64,000 nt of DNA, taken from positions 248,001 through 312,000 of the forward strand of contig CAKTAV010000001.1 of assembly GCA_934532985.1 (NCBI GenBank), given 5' to 3'. A program made the position numbers and the translations under genes. The notes under the pieces are model-generated. The model saw nothing but the letters and a program-made list of their open reading frames with translations. It was not told the origin of the DNA and ran no database searches. The DNA is from an uncultured Butyricicoccus sp. Its GTDB lineage: Bacteria > Bacillota > Clostridia > Oscillospirales > Butyricicoccaceae. Below, in pieces: positions 43,905 through 52,470 of the stretch (its first letter is position 1; the number at the start of each line of letters is the position of its first letter).

Positions 43905-46277
43905 TTAATCCTTGCTGATCTCTGCCGTCTTGAAGATGAACTTGACCGAGCAGTCCGAGCCCTTCTGAGCACCGCCATACGGGGTCTCTTCATCCGCAAA
44001 GTCCTGAATGGCATCGATGCGGTCCAGCGTGCCGCCAAGGTCGTCGTTGATCGCACTCGTCAGCTTCTGAATGCCGTCCTCGTCGAACTGAATCATACCG
44101 TCCATCAGCTGCTGTGCGCCGTCCAGCAGAGCCTGTGCGCCGCTGACCAGCTGGTACACGCCGGTATCCAGTTCATCCGCGCCGTGTGCCAGCTCAACCG
44201 TGCCCGACTTGAGCGCTGCCATGCTGTCGTCCAGTGTAATCGCTCCGTCGTCCAGCGTCTTGACGCCGTCCTTTAGCTGACCTGCGCCATCGTCTACCTG
44301 CTTCACGCCGGCTTGAACTTGCGTCGCGCCCTCGTCCAGTGCCGCCGCGCCTGCCAGCAAATCGTCCGTGCCGACTGCCAGCTGCGACGAACCGCTCTTG
44401 AGCTTCTTGACGCCCTCAATCAGTGCGTTGCTGGAGGTCTTCATCTGCCCCATACCGTTAATCAGCGCGCCAAGGTTCTCGTCCGATGTCAGCGATTCCG
44501 CACCGTCTGCCACCTGATCCGCCGTAGCCGCGATCTGATCCGCGCCGCTTGCCGCCTGCTCGACACCGGACGCCAGCGACTGTGCGCCCGACTTGATGTT
44601 TGACGCGCCATCCTTGATGCTGCTTGCACCGCTTGCCGCGCCGTCCAGCGCACTGGCGATGCCCTCATCCGTCTTCTGGCTGGCGACAACCGCCTGATAT
44701 GCCTGCTCAACCGCCGCGCGGTTCGGGTCATCCTCGCTCATGTTGCTCAGCACCGACTGCAAGGTCGATGCCGCGCTGCTGTCGTAGTCCGCCGCCTGCG
44801 ATGCGCTCGACTTTGCCGAGGAAACGCCGCTCTCAATGGACTCTGCGCCGCTCGTGATAGAATCCGTCGCTCCCGCGATGTTCTCCGCGCCGCCCTTGAT
44901 GTCGCCGCGCAGTGTGGAGGCCAGATTGGATGCACCCGCGCTGATGCCCGCTGCCGCCGCATAGATGCTGTTGTCGCTGCCCTTGATGGCGGAACGAACC
45001 GCTTCCAGACCGGAAATCATATTGTCAATGCCGCCCGGCAGGTCGGCAATCTGGGTTTGCAGCGAACCGATGCCGGCATCCAGCTGCGACGCGCCCGACG
45101 AAACGCTGGACGCACCGTCCTTGAGCTGGCTCGTGCCGTTCTTGAGCAAATTCGTGCCGTCTGCCAGTGCGCCCGTGCCCTGCTTAAGCGCGTTGGCACC
45201 GCTCTTGAGCGTGCCCGTGCCGCTGCGCAGAGCCGCCGTGCCGTCCTTGAGCTGACCCGCGCCGCTGTCCAGCGTGTTTGCGCCGCTCGCCAGTGCATCC
45301 GCACCGCTTGCCAGCGTGCCCGTGCCGTCCACCAGCGTACCCGTGCCGTCATACAGCTGGGTCGAACCGTCTACCAGTTGGGAAGACGCATCCTCCAGAT
45401 CGTTCATGGAGTCCTTGAGATCGTCGATGGAATCCACATCGTCCATGCCGATTTCCTTCAGCGCGTCATCGGTCGCCAGCGTCAGCGTCGTCATCAGCTC
45501 AAAGTTCTTGACGTCCGCCTCAATGACCACGCGCTCCGGAATGTCGATATCCAGATCGGAATCGTCCAGACCCAAGCTCTCCTTCAGACCCGGCATCGCC
45601 ATGCCGACGACAACTGCCTGCTCGCCGTCGCTGATGACCTTGCCATTGCGCACCTTAATGTTGGTCGCCTTGTTGGTGTCCATCAGCAGACCGGATACCA
45701 TCGCATACGGCTGATGAATCGTGGTCTTTTCGCCGTTAATCGTCACGGTCTTTGCCGTGTTGTTCTTGTAATCAAACGTAATTTTCAGATGACCCTTTGC
45801 GCCCGCCAGCTCATCAGCAGAAACCTTCTTGCCATCCAGATAGTAGTGGACGGAAACCTCCACCGGCAGTTCCTCGTTGCTCGTGCCCTGATAGTAAATA
45901 TCGTTGCCGCCCGCGTTCCACGTGATGCTGCCGTCGTCATTTGTTGTATAGTCCTCGTCACCCTCTACATTCTCAATGTTTTTGAGCGTCGTCTTATCCG
46001 TCAGCTGGTCGTCCTTGTCGCTGTTTTTCAGCCAAGAGCTGACAACCGTCTTTTCCGTCTTGCCGTTGGCGTCGCCGATGACGTAAACCGTCGATTCCTT
46101 GTCCGCCACACTGTCGCTTCCGCTCGTGCCCAGCGTGCTCTCCGCCGCAGCCTTTACCGCGGCAACATCCGTCGCCTCTTTCTTGCTCTCCGGATCATCG
46201 GCCGCCACTGCCGTCGCACAAACCGAGCCGGCCGTCACACTCATCGCCAGCAGCGCCGCTGTCATTCGTTCTTTCAT
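43905..46277 (-). CDS. YhgE/Pip-like exported protein
   Basis: 790 residues. The signal peptide ends near TAVA; a domain of about 270 residues with VYVIGDANGKTEKTVVSSW and YYQGTSNEELPVEVSVHYYLDG follows. The central 450 residues are heptad-like repeats of the form LxxGxxxLxxGxxxL (DGTGTLASGADALASGA and similar), predicted to form long extracellular coiled rods. The C-terminus has no evident membrane anchor. In Firmicutes such proteins are regularly encoded with an MMPL transporter and a TetR regulator, as here; the function of the pair is unknown but envelope-related. ATG follows CGGAG. Confidence 0.82.
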   Translation of the reverse strand: MKERMTAALLAMSVTAGSVCATAVAADDPESKKEATDVAAVKAAAESTLGTSGSDSVADKESTVYVIGDANGKTEKTVVSSWLKNSDKDDQLTDKTTLKNIENVEGDEDYTTNDDGSITWNAGGNDIYYQGTSNEELPVEVSVHYYLDGKKVSADELAGAKGHLKITFDYKNNTAKTVTINGEKTTIHQPYAMVSGLLMDTNKATNIKVRNGKVISDGEQAVVVGMAMPGLKESLGLDDSDLDIDIPERVVIEADVKNFELMTTLTLATDDALKEIGMDDVDSIDDLKDSMNDLEDASSQLVDGSTQLYDGTGTLVDGTGTLASGADALASGANTLDSGAGQLKDGTAALRSGTGTLKSGANALKQGTGALADGTNLLKNGTSQLKDGASSVSSGASQLDAGIGSLQTQIADLPGGIDNMISGLEAVRSAIKGSDNSIYAAAAGISAGASNLASTLRGDIKGGAENIAGATDSITSGAESIESGVSSAKSSASQAADYDSSAASTLQSVLSNMSEDDPNRAAVEQAYQAVVASQKTDEGIASALDGAASGASSIKDGASNIKSGAQSLASGVEQAASGADQIAATADQVADGAESLTSDENLGALINGMGQMKTSSNALIEGVKKLKSGSSQLAVGTDDLLAGAAALDEGATQVQAGVKQVDDGAGQLKDGVKTLDDGAITLDDSMAALKSGTVELAHGADELDTGVYQLVSGAQALLDGAQQLMDGMIQFDEDGIQKLTSAINDDLGGTLDRIDAIQDFADEETPYGGAQKGSDCSVKFIFKTAEISKD

Positions 46278-46293
46278 GCTTCTCTCCGTCCTT

Positions 46294-48384
46294 TCACGAA
46301 AGCATCGTCTTATGCTCCTGCGGCACTTCGCGCAGGCCGCCGGTTGTCTTACAAATCAGTCGGTCCAGCAGCATCAGCATACTCGGCAGGAACAGCAGGA
46401 CAATCACCATACTGATGATTGCGCCGCGTGCCAGCAGCAGGCAGAGCGCACCGACAAGGTCTACACTGGAATACGCTCCCACACCGATCGTCGCGGCAAA
46501 CAGGCACAGAGCGCTCGTAATAACCGAGTGAATGGAGGTCTCAAGCGCAATCGAAACTGCATCCTTTTTGCTCTTGCCGCCCGATCGCTCGAGCTTATAC
46601 CGCGTCGTCATCAAAATCGCATAGTCGACGGTTGCGCCGAGCTGTATCGTTCCGATCGTGACCGAGGCAATAAACGGCAGCGTCGTATTGGTATAGAACG
46701 ACATACCCATATTGAGGTAAATAGCAAGCTCAATGATTGCTACCAGAATAACCGGGAGCGAACCGGACTTGAGCGCCAGTAAAATCAAAATAAAGATTGC
46801 GATAATGGAAAACGCATTGACGACCTTAAAGTCATGGTCGGTGATCTTAATCAAATCCTTTGTGCAGGCCGCCTCACCGATGACCATGCCGTTCGGATCG
46901 TAGGATTTCAGTACGCTGTCCAGCTTTTCACACAGCGCGTTGACCTCATCCGTCGCCACCTGATATTCTGACGAGACAACCAGCAGCTTCCACCGGTCAG
47001 TTTCCAGCATATCCTTGACATCCGTCGGAATGAAATCCTCCGGAATCGTCGCGCCGATGACAGAGTCCAGTCCTATGGCGAACGAGACGCCGTCCAGATT
47101 CTTCATCTCCTTGAGCATATTGCGCGTGTCCTTGCGCGACAGGCTGGAATCCACCAGCACCATGGAAACCGAATTCATGCCATATTCTTTGTCAAGCTTT
47201 TGGTTTGCCTGTACGCTGTTCAGATTCTCCGGCAAGCCGTTATCCAGCTTATAGTAGACATTGATGCCCTGATAGCCGATCGCCGCCGGAATCCACAGCA
47301 GCAACATAATCACCGCCAAGCTCTTGTAATGCTTAACGACAAAGCCCGACATCCGCTTTGCCGGAACGCGCAGCGGACGATGGGAGGTTTTCTCAATCAG
47401 TCCGTCAAACGTCAGCAGCAGCGCTGGCAGCACCGTAACACAGCTGATAACGCCTAAAACGACGCCCTTCGCCATGACAACGCCAAGGTCCAAGCCCAGT
47501 GTAAACGTCATAAAGCACAGAGCGATAAATCCGGCTACCGTCGTCAGCGACGACGCCGTGACCGACGTAATCGTCGCGGCAATCGCATGCGCCATCGCAT
47601 TCGGCTTGTCGTCCGGATGAATCTTCTTCTGTTCGCGGTAGCTGCTGTACAGGAAGATAGAGTAGTCCGTCGTCACGCCCAGCTGCAATACCGCAACCAG
47701 AGCCATCGTGATAAACGAAATCTGTCCCTGAATAATATTGCTTCCCAAATTATACAGAATCGCCAGACCGATGTCCGCCAAGAACAGGAACGGAACTACA
47801 AATGAATCCAGGCAGATCATCATGACGATACACGTCAATATCGCTGCAATGATGACATACAGCGGCATTTCCTTTTCAATCAGGTCACGCGTGTCCGCGA
47901 CAATCGCCGACATACTGGACAGGAAGCACTGCTCCCCCGCCAGCTTGCGGACTTCCCCCACGGCGTCCAGCGTTTCATCTGCCGACGTCGTGCTGTCAAA
48001 GAACAGGAACAAAATCTGTCCGTCTCCCTTGTTGGAGTAGAAGATGTCCTGCACCTCATCCGGCAGCGCCGCCGCCGGAATGTCCACATCTGACAGACCA
48101 AGCACATCGGCAACGTGATCGACCTTCTCAATCTTGTTCTTGAGCGCGGTCACCTGTTTGTCTTCCATGTCATCACAGACAAAGATCGCATACGCGCCCT
48201 TACCGAATTCCTCCTGCAAGATATCCTGACCCTTCATCGTGTCGATATTTCCCGGCAGATAGCTGAAAATATCATAATTGATGTGGGTCGCCACGATACC
48301 GAATACAGAGGGAATCACCAGCAAAGCCGCGATAATCAGGATCAAAATCCGGTGTTTGACCACGGTTTTTCCAAATCGCAACAT
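46294..48384 (-). CDS. MMPL/RND-family membrane transporter
   Basis: 697 residues from ATG 48384, six bases after GAGAGGTG. Twelve-helix RND plan in two halves: helix 1 (ILILIIAALLVIPSVFGIV), a first extracytoplasmic domain, a helix bundle with the sterol-sensing-like LGVTTDYSIFLYSSYRE, then a second repeat with LGATVDYAILMTTRYKLE. The buried Asp in TTDYS and TVDYA are typical of proton-coupled RND pumps. Upstream of the YhgE-like gene by 16 bases, so co-expressed. The substrate is unknown; lipids or toxic compounds are typical for the family. Confidence 0.9.
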   Translation of the reverse strand: MLRFGKTVVKHRILILIIAALLVIPSVFGIVATHINYDIFSYLPGNIDTMKGQDILQEEFGKGAYAIFVCDDMEDKQVTALKNKIEKVDHVADVLGLSDVDIPAAALPDEVQDIFYSNKGDGQILFLFFDSTTSADETLDAVGEVRKLAGEQCFLSSMSAIVADTRDLIEKEMPLYVIIAAILTCIVMMICLDSFVVPFLFLADIGLAILYNLGSNIIQGQISFITMALVAVLQLGVTTDYSIFLYSSYREQKKIHPDDKPNAMAHAIAATITSVTASSLTTVAGFIALCFMTFTLGLDLGVVMAKGVVLGVISCVTVLPALLLTFDGLIEKTSHRPLRVPAKRMSGFVVKHYKSLAVIMLLLWIPAAIGYQGINVYYKLDNGLPENLNSVQANQKLDKEYGMNSVSMVLVDSSLSRKDTRNMLKEMKNLDGVSFAIGLDSVIGATIPEDFIPTDVKDMLETDRWKLLVVSSEYQVATDEVNALCEKLDSVLKSYDPNGMVIGEAACTKDLIKITDHDFKVVNAFSIIAIFILILLALKSGSLPVILVAIIELAIYLNMGMSFYTNTTLPFIASVTIGTIQLGATVDYAILMTTRYKLERSGGKSKKDAVSIALETSIHSVITSALCLFAATIGVGAYSSVDLVGALCLLLARGAIISMVIVLLFLPSMLMLLDRLICKTTGGLREVPQEHKTMLS

Positions 48385-48400
48385 CTGTTTCACCTCTCGA

Positions 48401-48417
48401 AATGACCATGAGTCATT
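48401..48417. promoter_or_regulatory. TetR-type operator, transporter side
   Basis: Perfect palindrome AATGAC-5-GTCATT between the transporter's -10 box and its ribosome site. Confidence 0.7.
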
Positions 48418-48430
48418 TTTACTGCAACAC

Positions 48431-48459
48431 AGTATATACCAATCAAATACGCAAGTCAA
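48431..48459 (-). promoter_or_regulatory. Promoter of the MMPL-YhgE operon
   Basis: TTGACT (48459-48454), 17 bases, TATACT (48436-48431) on the minus strand, lying between two TGAC/GTCA palindromes. Confidence 0.8.
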
Positions 48460-48476
48460 TACATGTCGCGCTAAGA

Positions 48477-48493
48477 AATGACGATTGGTCAGT
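48477..48493. promoter_or_regulatory. TetR-type operator, second copy
   Basis: AATGAC-5-GTCAGT, a near-perfect repeat of the palindrome at 48401-48417, upstream of the transporter promoter. Confidence 0.6.
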
Positions 48494-48555
48494 TTTTCGT
48501 GAAGCCGCTGTTTCTGCTTCTTGTCCGCCGCACACTTTTTGTGAATCTTTGCAGT

Positions 48556-48584
48556 TTGACTTCTCAGAATAACCTCGCTATGAT
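48556..48584 (+). promoter_or_regulatory. Promoter of the TetR regulator
   Basis: TTGACT (48556-48561), 17 bases, TATGAT (48579-48584). No operator copy overlaps it. Confidence 0.7.
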
Positions 48585-48681
48585 AATAGTAATAGCCTCC
48601 TCCGCGGCCTATGCCGCCGGACGCTATCTTTATCATAGCAGAACACGCCGCACAGTTCAGCCCCAAAAGGATGTATTTACA

Positions 48682-49293
48682 ATGGGAAAAATTGATGAGA
48701 AAAAACAGCATAAGGAAGAGCGTCTGCTGGAGACGGCATTTTCTCTGTTTACCTCGAAGGGTATGTCCAAAACCTCTGTGGCGGACATTGCCGCCTCGGC
48801 AGGTATTGCAAAGGGTACATTTTATCTGTACTTCCGCGATAAGTACGAGCTGGGCAATAAGCTGATTGCCCATAAATCCGCCAGCTTGTTTCGCCATGCC
48901 ATTGCGGCAATGAAGCAATCCGATGCAGAGACGGTAGAGGATCAGATGATTGTCATTATTGATGATCTGCTGGATCAGTTGCAGGCCAACCCCATTCTTC
49001 TGCGGTTTATCAACAAAAACCTCAGCTGGGGCATTTTCCAGAACGCCTTGCATCAGACGGACGCCGTGGCGGACATCAGCTATAAGGACTATTTCGATCA
49101 GATGATTCACTCGCAAAAGGATACGGTGTGGATCGAGCCGATGCTCATGCTGTATACGATTGTCGAGCTGGTCGGCAGCAGCTGCTACAGTGTTATTTTG
49201 GAACAGAATCCCGTTGGGTTGGAACAGTATAAGCCGTTTTTGTACGATTCAGTGCGCGCGATTATCCGCACGCATCAGCGCAAGAAGTCCTAA
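48682..49293 (+). CDS. TetR-family repressor
   Basis: 203 residues from ATG 48682, ten bases after AAAGGA. N-terminal helix-turn-helix KTSVADIAASAGIAKGTFYLYFRDKYEL in two parts; the C-terminal ligand-binding helices are divergent as usual. Transcribed away from the MMPL-YhgE operon across a gap with two TGAC/GTCA palindromes around the transporter promoter, so it very likely represses that operon. The inducer is unknown. Confidence 0.92.
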   Translation: MGKIDEKKQHKEERLLETAFSLFTSKGMSKTSVADIAASAGIAKGTFYLYFRDKYELGNKLIAHKSASLFRHAIAAMKQSDAETVEDQMIVIIDDLLDQLQANPILLRFINKNLSWGIFQNALHQTDAVADISYKDYFDQMIHSQKDTVWIEPMLMLYTIVELVGSSCYSVILEQNPVGLEQYKPFLYDSVRAIIRTHQRKKS

Positions 49294-49318
49294 GATGAAT
49301 ATATATATAGTGAAAACA

Positions 49319-49357
49319 GTCCCCTTTGCAGAACACACATGCATCTGCAAAGGGGAC
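49319..49357 (+). terminator. Terminator after the TetR gene
   Basis: Arms GTCCCCTTTGCAG/CTGCAAAGGGGAC followed by ATATTTAT. Confidence 0.7.
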
Positions 49358-49437
49358 ATATTTATGTAATGGAATAAAAGTCAAGTCGCACTGCTCAGGC
49401 GATATCTCAACCAGTTGCTGGGTGAGAATACGTTTAT

Positions 49438-50181
49438 TTATTTTTCTGCCGAGATATTCTTCTTACTCGACCATGCAGAATAATAGGTTTCATTATCTAC
49501 TAGCTTATAACAACGAACCTTTATCCATCGGCAGTTTTCATCTTTTGGTATCGAAAACGTTGTGACATTATTTTGCGCAATTGTTGTCGTAGACGGCAGC
49601 GAAAATTCCTTATCTTTTGCATACCGCACTTGATATCCATCTGCCTCTGTATTCTTCTCCCAAGAAATTTCCACTTCTGCGTTCTGATGACGGACGATGT
49701 TTACCTTCGGACACTCCAAGCGATAAAGCGTGACAATATTGCTACCCACATACGTTTTATCCGGAAGCTGATAAATCATACGATAGGAATAGAGTCCTTG
49801 TCCTTCCACCAGCGAATCATACCACATACCATCCGCATTCATTGCATGATCTTCTTCCTCTAAATGATATGCTTCATTCACTACGACATATTCGTTTTCA
49901 TCCATCGAACGACAAAGCCAAGCCGCTGTTACCGTTTCCTGTAACCCATTCACATGAACTCGAACATCCTTCGCACAATTCTTTGCTGATTGCACCGTAC
50001 AAAATTTCTCATCTGTAGCAACTGGTTCTGACCATTTCGTCTCCAACCTACTAGTCTCCTGCTTATTTTCCGAGCCAAGTGCTCTTTCTTCATCCTGTGT
50101 TCCACATCCCGGAACAAGTGCCAGCATAATAAGTAATGGAATCAGAACATTCCTTTGGTTTTTACGGTATCTTTTATTCAT
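49438..50181 (-). CDS. Exported lipoprotein with fibronectin-III-like domain
   Basis: 247 residues. Lipoprotein signal with lipobox LVPGC (Cys about residue 26). A Glu/Ser/Thr-rich linker and an unassigned middle part (KDVRVHVNG, YVVVNEAY) precede a C-terminal fibronectin-III-like module with EISWEKNTEADGYQVRYAKD and KVRCYKLVDNETYYSAWS. AT-rich relative to the surrounding genes. It follows the split exported-protein frames on the same strand, so they probably form one operon. Surface-exposed; function unknown. Confidence 0.7.
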   Translation of the reverse strand: MNKRYRKNQRNVLIPLLIMLALVPGCGTQDEERALGSENKQETSRLETKWSEPVATDEKFCTVQSAKNCAKDVRVHVNGLQETVTAAWLCRSMDENEYVVVNEAYHLEEEDHAMNADGMWYDSLVEGQGLYSYRMIYQLPDKTYVGSNIVTLYRLECPKVNIVRHQNAEVEISWEKNTEADGYQVRYAKDKEFSLPSTTTIAQNNVTTFSIPKDENCRWIKVRCYKLVDNETYYSAWSSKKNISAEK

Positions 50182-50197
50182 AAGACCCTCCTTTTCT

Positions 50198-50788
50198 CTA
50201 TTTATATTGGAACTTATGGGTATACGATCCCGTGTTGGCAGACAATTCTCGACCCAGAATGCTAATAAACGGGCACTTCAATGTAACTCTAGTATAACAA
50301 TAGTGATCGCTTCTCTTACTTACCATCCGTACTCCCGGCTCTTCAATCCATGCATCTCCCGCAATCGCATTTACCGGTTTAAATATCCACTTTCTCTTAT
50401 TAGATGTCATGTCAAAACTTTTAACTACATCCCGCGCATCAACATCGAATGTCCATGTATGTTCCAGCGTTCCACTTACAACACCATTGCTATTTACGCT
50501 CAGGGACGCCTTTACATTTTTGTGCGTTCCATTGCTCTTCAGATTTGTCGCTTCCAAAACATCGTGTGTACTATCATTATCATCATTTGTATTCAAAATT
50601 ACCGACATATTTTTGCATGCATATTCTTCCTTGGGGGCAAAAGTCGCTATGCAAATAGAATCAAATACCCTTTTGGATCCGCTCTTTGCCACTTTATAAA
50701 AATACAAAGTATATCCCATACTTCCGATTTTATTTTTCCTATTATCACGCACGGTAAAGCTCTTTTGGCGATGTGCCGCCGTCAGCAT
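50198..50788 (-). CDS. C-terminal portion of a split exported protein
   Basis: Up to 196 residues, predicted beta-rich, with CKNMSVILNT, TLEHTWTFDVDARD and YTRVTLKCPF; no signal peptide and no recognised family. Its frame begins inside the 3' end of the preceding gene (44-base overlap) and is shifted by one base from it. Starts are ATG 50788, inside that gene, or ATG 50719, neither with a good ribosome site. The simplest reading is that this and 50745-51374 were one secreted protein now split by a single-base change; a coupled or frameshifted product is the alternative. Confidence 0.5.
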   Translation of the reverse strand: MLTAAHRQKSFTVRDNRKNKIGSMGYTLYFYKVAKSGSKRVFDSICIATFAPKEEYACKNMSVILNTNDDNDSTHDVLEATNLKSNGTHKNVKASLSVNSNGVVSGTLEHTWTFDVDARDVVKSFDMTSNKRKWIFKPVNAIAGDAWIEEPGVRMVSKRSDHYCYTRVTLKCPFISILGRELSANTGSYTHKFQYK

Positions 50789-51374
50789 TTACCTCCAATA
50801 CGCTCTCTATCCCATCTCGAATCTCTTGCTCTGAATCAATTCTCTCAGAGGGTTTTTCATCCTTTTCCTGTGAATCATTGTCTTCTTCTGCAACAATATC
50901 ATATACATCATTGAAGTAATATTCTCCTTCTTCACACATAATAGCTGTCGCAGTTTTAGCATTCCTCTCTATCTCATCGCTTCCAATTTCCGGTACAATT
51001 CCACACAAGTCCTCAATCTCGGCATCAGAAATATCTCCTGTGATATATATCATCTTTGATGATTCTGCAACATCTTGAACGTCTTCCCCTAACTTTTCAA
51101 CCTGACTTTTATCCATCACTACAATATCAGAATCATCCAAATCCTGTGGGATCTCTTCATTCATAATTATATCATAGTTCTGAAGAGGACTGCTTTCATT
51201 TTCCTTTCTAACATCATCTCCCGTATTTACTACAGCCTCAATGTCCGATACAGCTACACTAGTGTTCGGATTCTCATTTTCTCTTCCCATAGAATTTACA
51301 TCTACTGCCATACCTGCATTTTGCACAGTTACGACTCCAACCAATGTTATCGCTATCATTTTTTTCAAATTCAT
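50745..51374 (-). CDS. N-terminal portion of an exported acidic protein
   Basis: 209 residues. The signal peptide (MNLKKMIAITLVGVVTV, cleavage near AGMA) is followed by an acidic, low-complexity region rich in Glu, Asp and Ser, including DDSDIVVMDKSQVEKL and GDISDAEIEDLCG. It ends shortly after VNADGGTSPKELYRA, where the +1 frame continues with plausible protein (SFTVRDNRKNK). ATG 51374 follows TGGAGGA. Divergent from the MerR regulator, which may control it. Confidence 0.6.
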   Translation of the reverse strand: MNLKKMIAITLVGVVTVQNAGMAVDVNSMGRENENPNTSVAVSDIEAVVNTGDDVRKENESSPLQNYDIIMNEEIPQDLDDSDIVVMDKSQVEKLGEDVQDVAESSKMIYITGDISDAEIEDLCGIVPEIGSDEIERNAKTATAIMCEEGEYYFNDVYDIVAEEDNDSQEKDEKPSERIDSEQEIRDGIESVLEVNADGGTSPKELYRA

Positions 51375-51461
51375 ATTTCTGTCCTCCAGTCATCGTTAAT
51401 TATATAGAAAATATCAGCCAAGCAGCCAAAGTATAATACTGTCATATTGCAATTCAGCTAC

Positions 51462-51490
51462 TTGCTTTTTCCATTTGTTTGCAGTATAAT
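51462..51490 (+). promoter_or_regulatory. Promoter of the MerR-family gene
   Basis: TTGCTT (51462-51467), 17 bases, TATAAT (51485-51490). A TATAAT box on the opposite strand near 51404 may serve the divergent exported-protein operon; its -35 is unclear, as is common for MerR-activated promoters. Confidence 0.6.
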
Positions 51491-51585
51491 CTATTGTGTA
51501 ACACTAGAGTCAATCTTTTTTACAGATCATACGATTTTTTCTCATTCTATATTCATCATTCATGACAAACATATAGGAAGTAACT

Positions 51586-52389
51586 ATGAAACATTTATTT
51601 AAAATCAATGATTTTGCAAAAGTCCACAAGACAACTCGTGATACTCTATTATGGTATGATAAAATTAACCTTTTCAAACCCTATATTGTAAAAGATAATG
51701 GCTATCGATACTATTCTCTTGACCAAAGTCATCTACTCCAAACCATTCTCATATGCAGGCAGCTAGATTTTACCATCGAGGAAATTCGAAAATTGGTTGA
51801 AAATCGTTTCCCTGAAACACTTGAAATAATCAATAGTAAACTCACAGAAATAAATAATTCTATCCTAAAATTACGAACTCAGTACAGTCATCTGCAAACT
51901 ATGCTATATCTGGCAAACTCGTCTAAAAACACGAATAACGTTGAAATTGTAGAATTGCCTGAAATTATCGGCACAATGTCTCCATACGGTCACACAATCT
52001 CTGACCGTCCACTGACTCCTGATTTTCCAGACAAGATTGAGAGCATACCCTATTCTCAAAACGCTATCCGCGGTCGCCGTATTTCCATTAAACATCTTTT
52101 GCAACAATCCACTTGTCATCATTGGGATATATTTTATATTTACCCTTTTCAAGGCTCTGTTCCGACTCAAAGCACTATCATATTTCCAAAAGGGAAATAC
52201 ATCCAAACCATTTACTCCGGCCCACCGAACGGACTCTTTTCATGCTATCAACAGCTTGTAGACTATGCTCTGATGAACACCTTGTCCCTCTCAGAATATG
52301 CTTATGAACTGCACATTCGACCATTTGCCTATCCCAACTTTAGCAATGATTCAAGTATTACTTTACTCAGGTTTCATGTAGTAACATAA
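51586..52389 (+). CDS. MerR-family transcriptional regulator
   Basis: 267 residues. The N-terminal MerR DNA-binding domain has FKINDFAKVHKTTRDTLLWYD, NGYRYYSL and a helix LICRQLDFTIEEIRKLV; a coiled-coil linker (residues about 80-115) leads to a C-terminal domain of about 150 residues, possibly GyrI-like ligand binding. AGGAAG precedes ATG. AT-rich like the divergent exported-protein genes, which suggests they moved together. No metal-binding Cys are evident. The ligand is unknown. Confidence 0.85.
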   Translation: MKHLFKINDFAKVHKTTRDTLLWYDKINLFKPYIVKDNGYRYYSLDQSHLLQTILICRQLDFTIEEIRKLVENRFPETLEIINSKLTEINNSILKLRTQYSHLQTMLYLANSSKNTNNVEIVELPEIIGTMSPYGHTISDRPLTPDFPDKIESIPYSQNAIRGRRISIKHLLQQSTCHHWDIFYIYPFQGSVPTQSTIIFPKGKYIQTIYSGPPNGLFSCYQQLVDYALMNTLSLSEYAYELHIRPFAYPNFSNDSSITLLRFHVVT

Positions 52390-52414
52390 TTTCCACATGA
52401 AACCCTTATTTCGC

Positions 52415-52453
52415 AAAGTATAAAGCGGACAGCATCAACCGATGCTGTCCGCT
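52415..52453 (-). terminator. Terminator after the L,D-transpeptidase gene
   Basis: Arms AGCGGACAGCATC/GATGCTGTCCGCT, followed on the minus strand by TTTATACTTT; it also lies just beyond the convergent MerR gene. Confidence 0.75.
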
Positions 52454-52470
52454 GATTATTTGCTTTTGGT

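Noticed and set aside
44000..45400. Repetitive DNA that could be taken for a repeat array
   Set aside because: The repeats are degenerate, in frame, and encode the Leu/Gly heptad-type repeats of the YhgE-like protein; there are no uniform direct repeats with spacers as in CRISPR.
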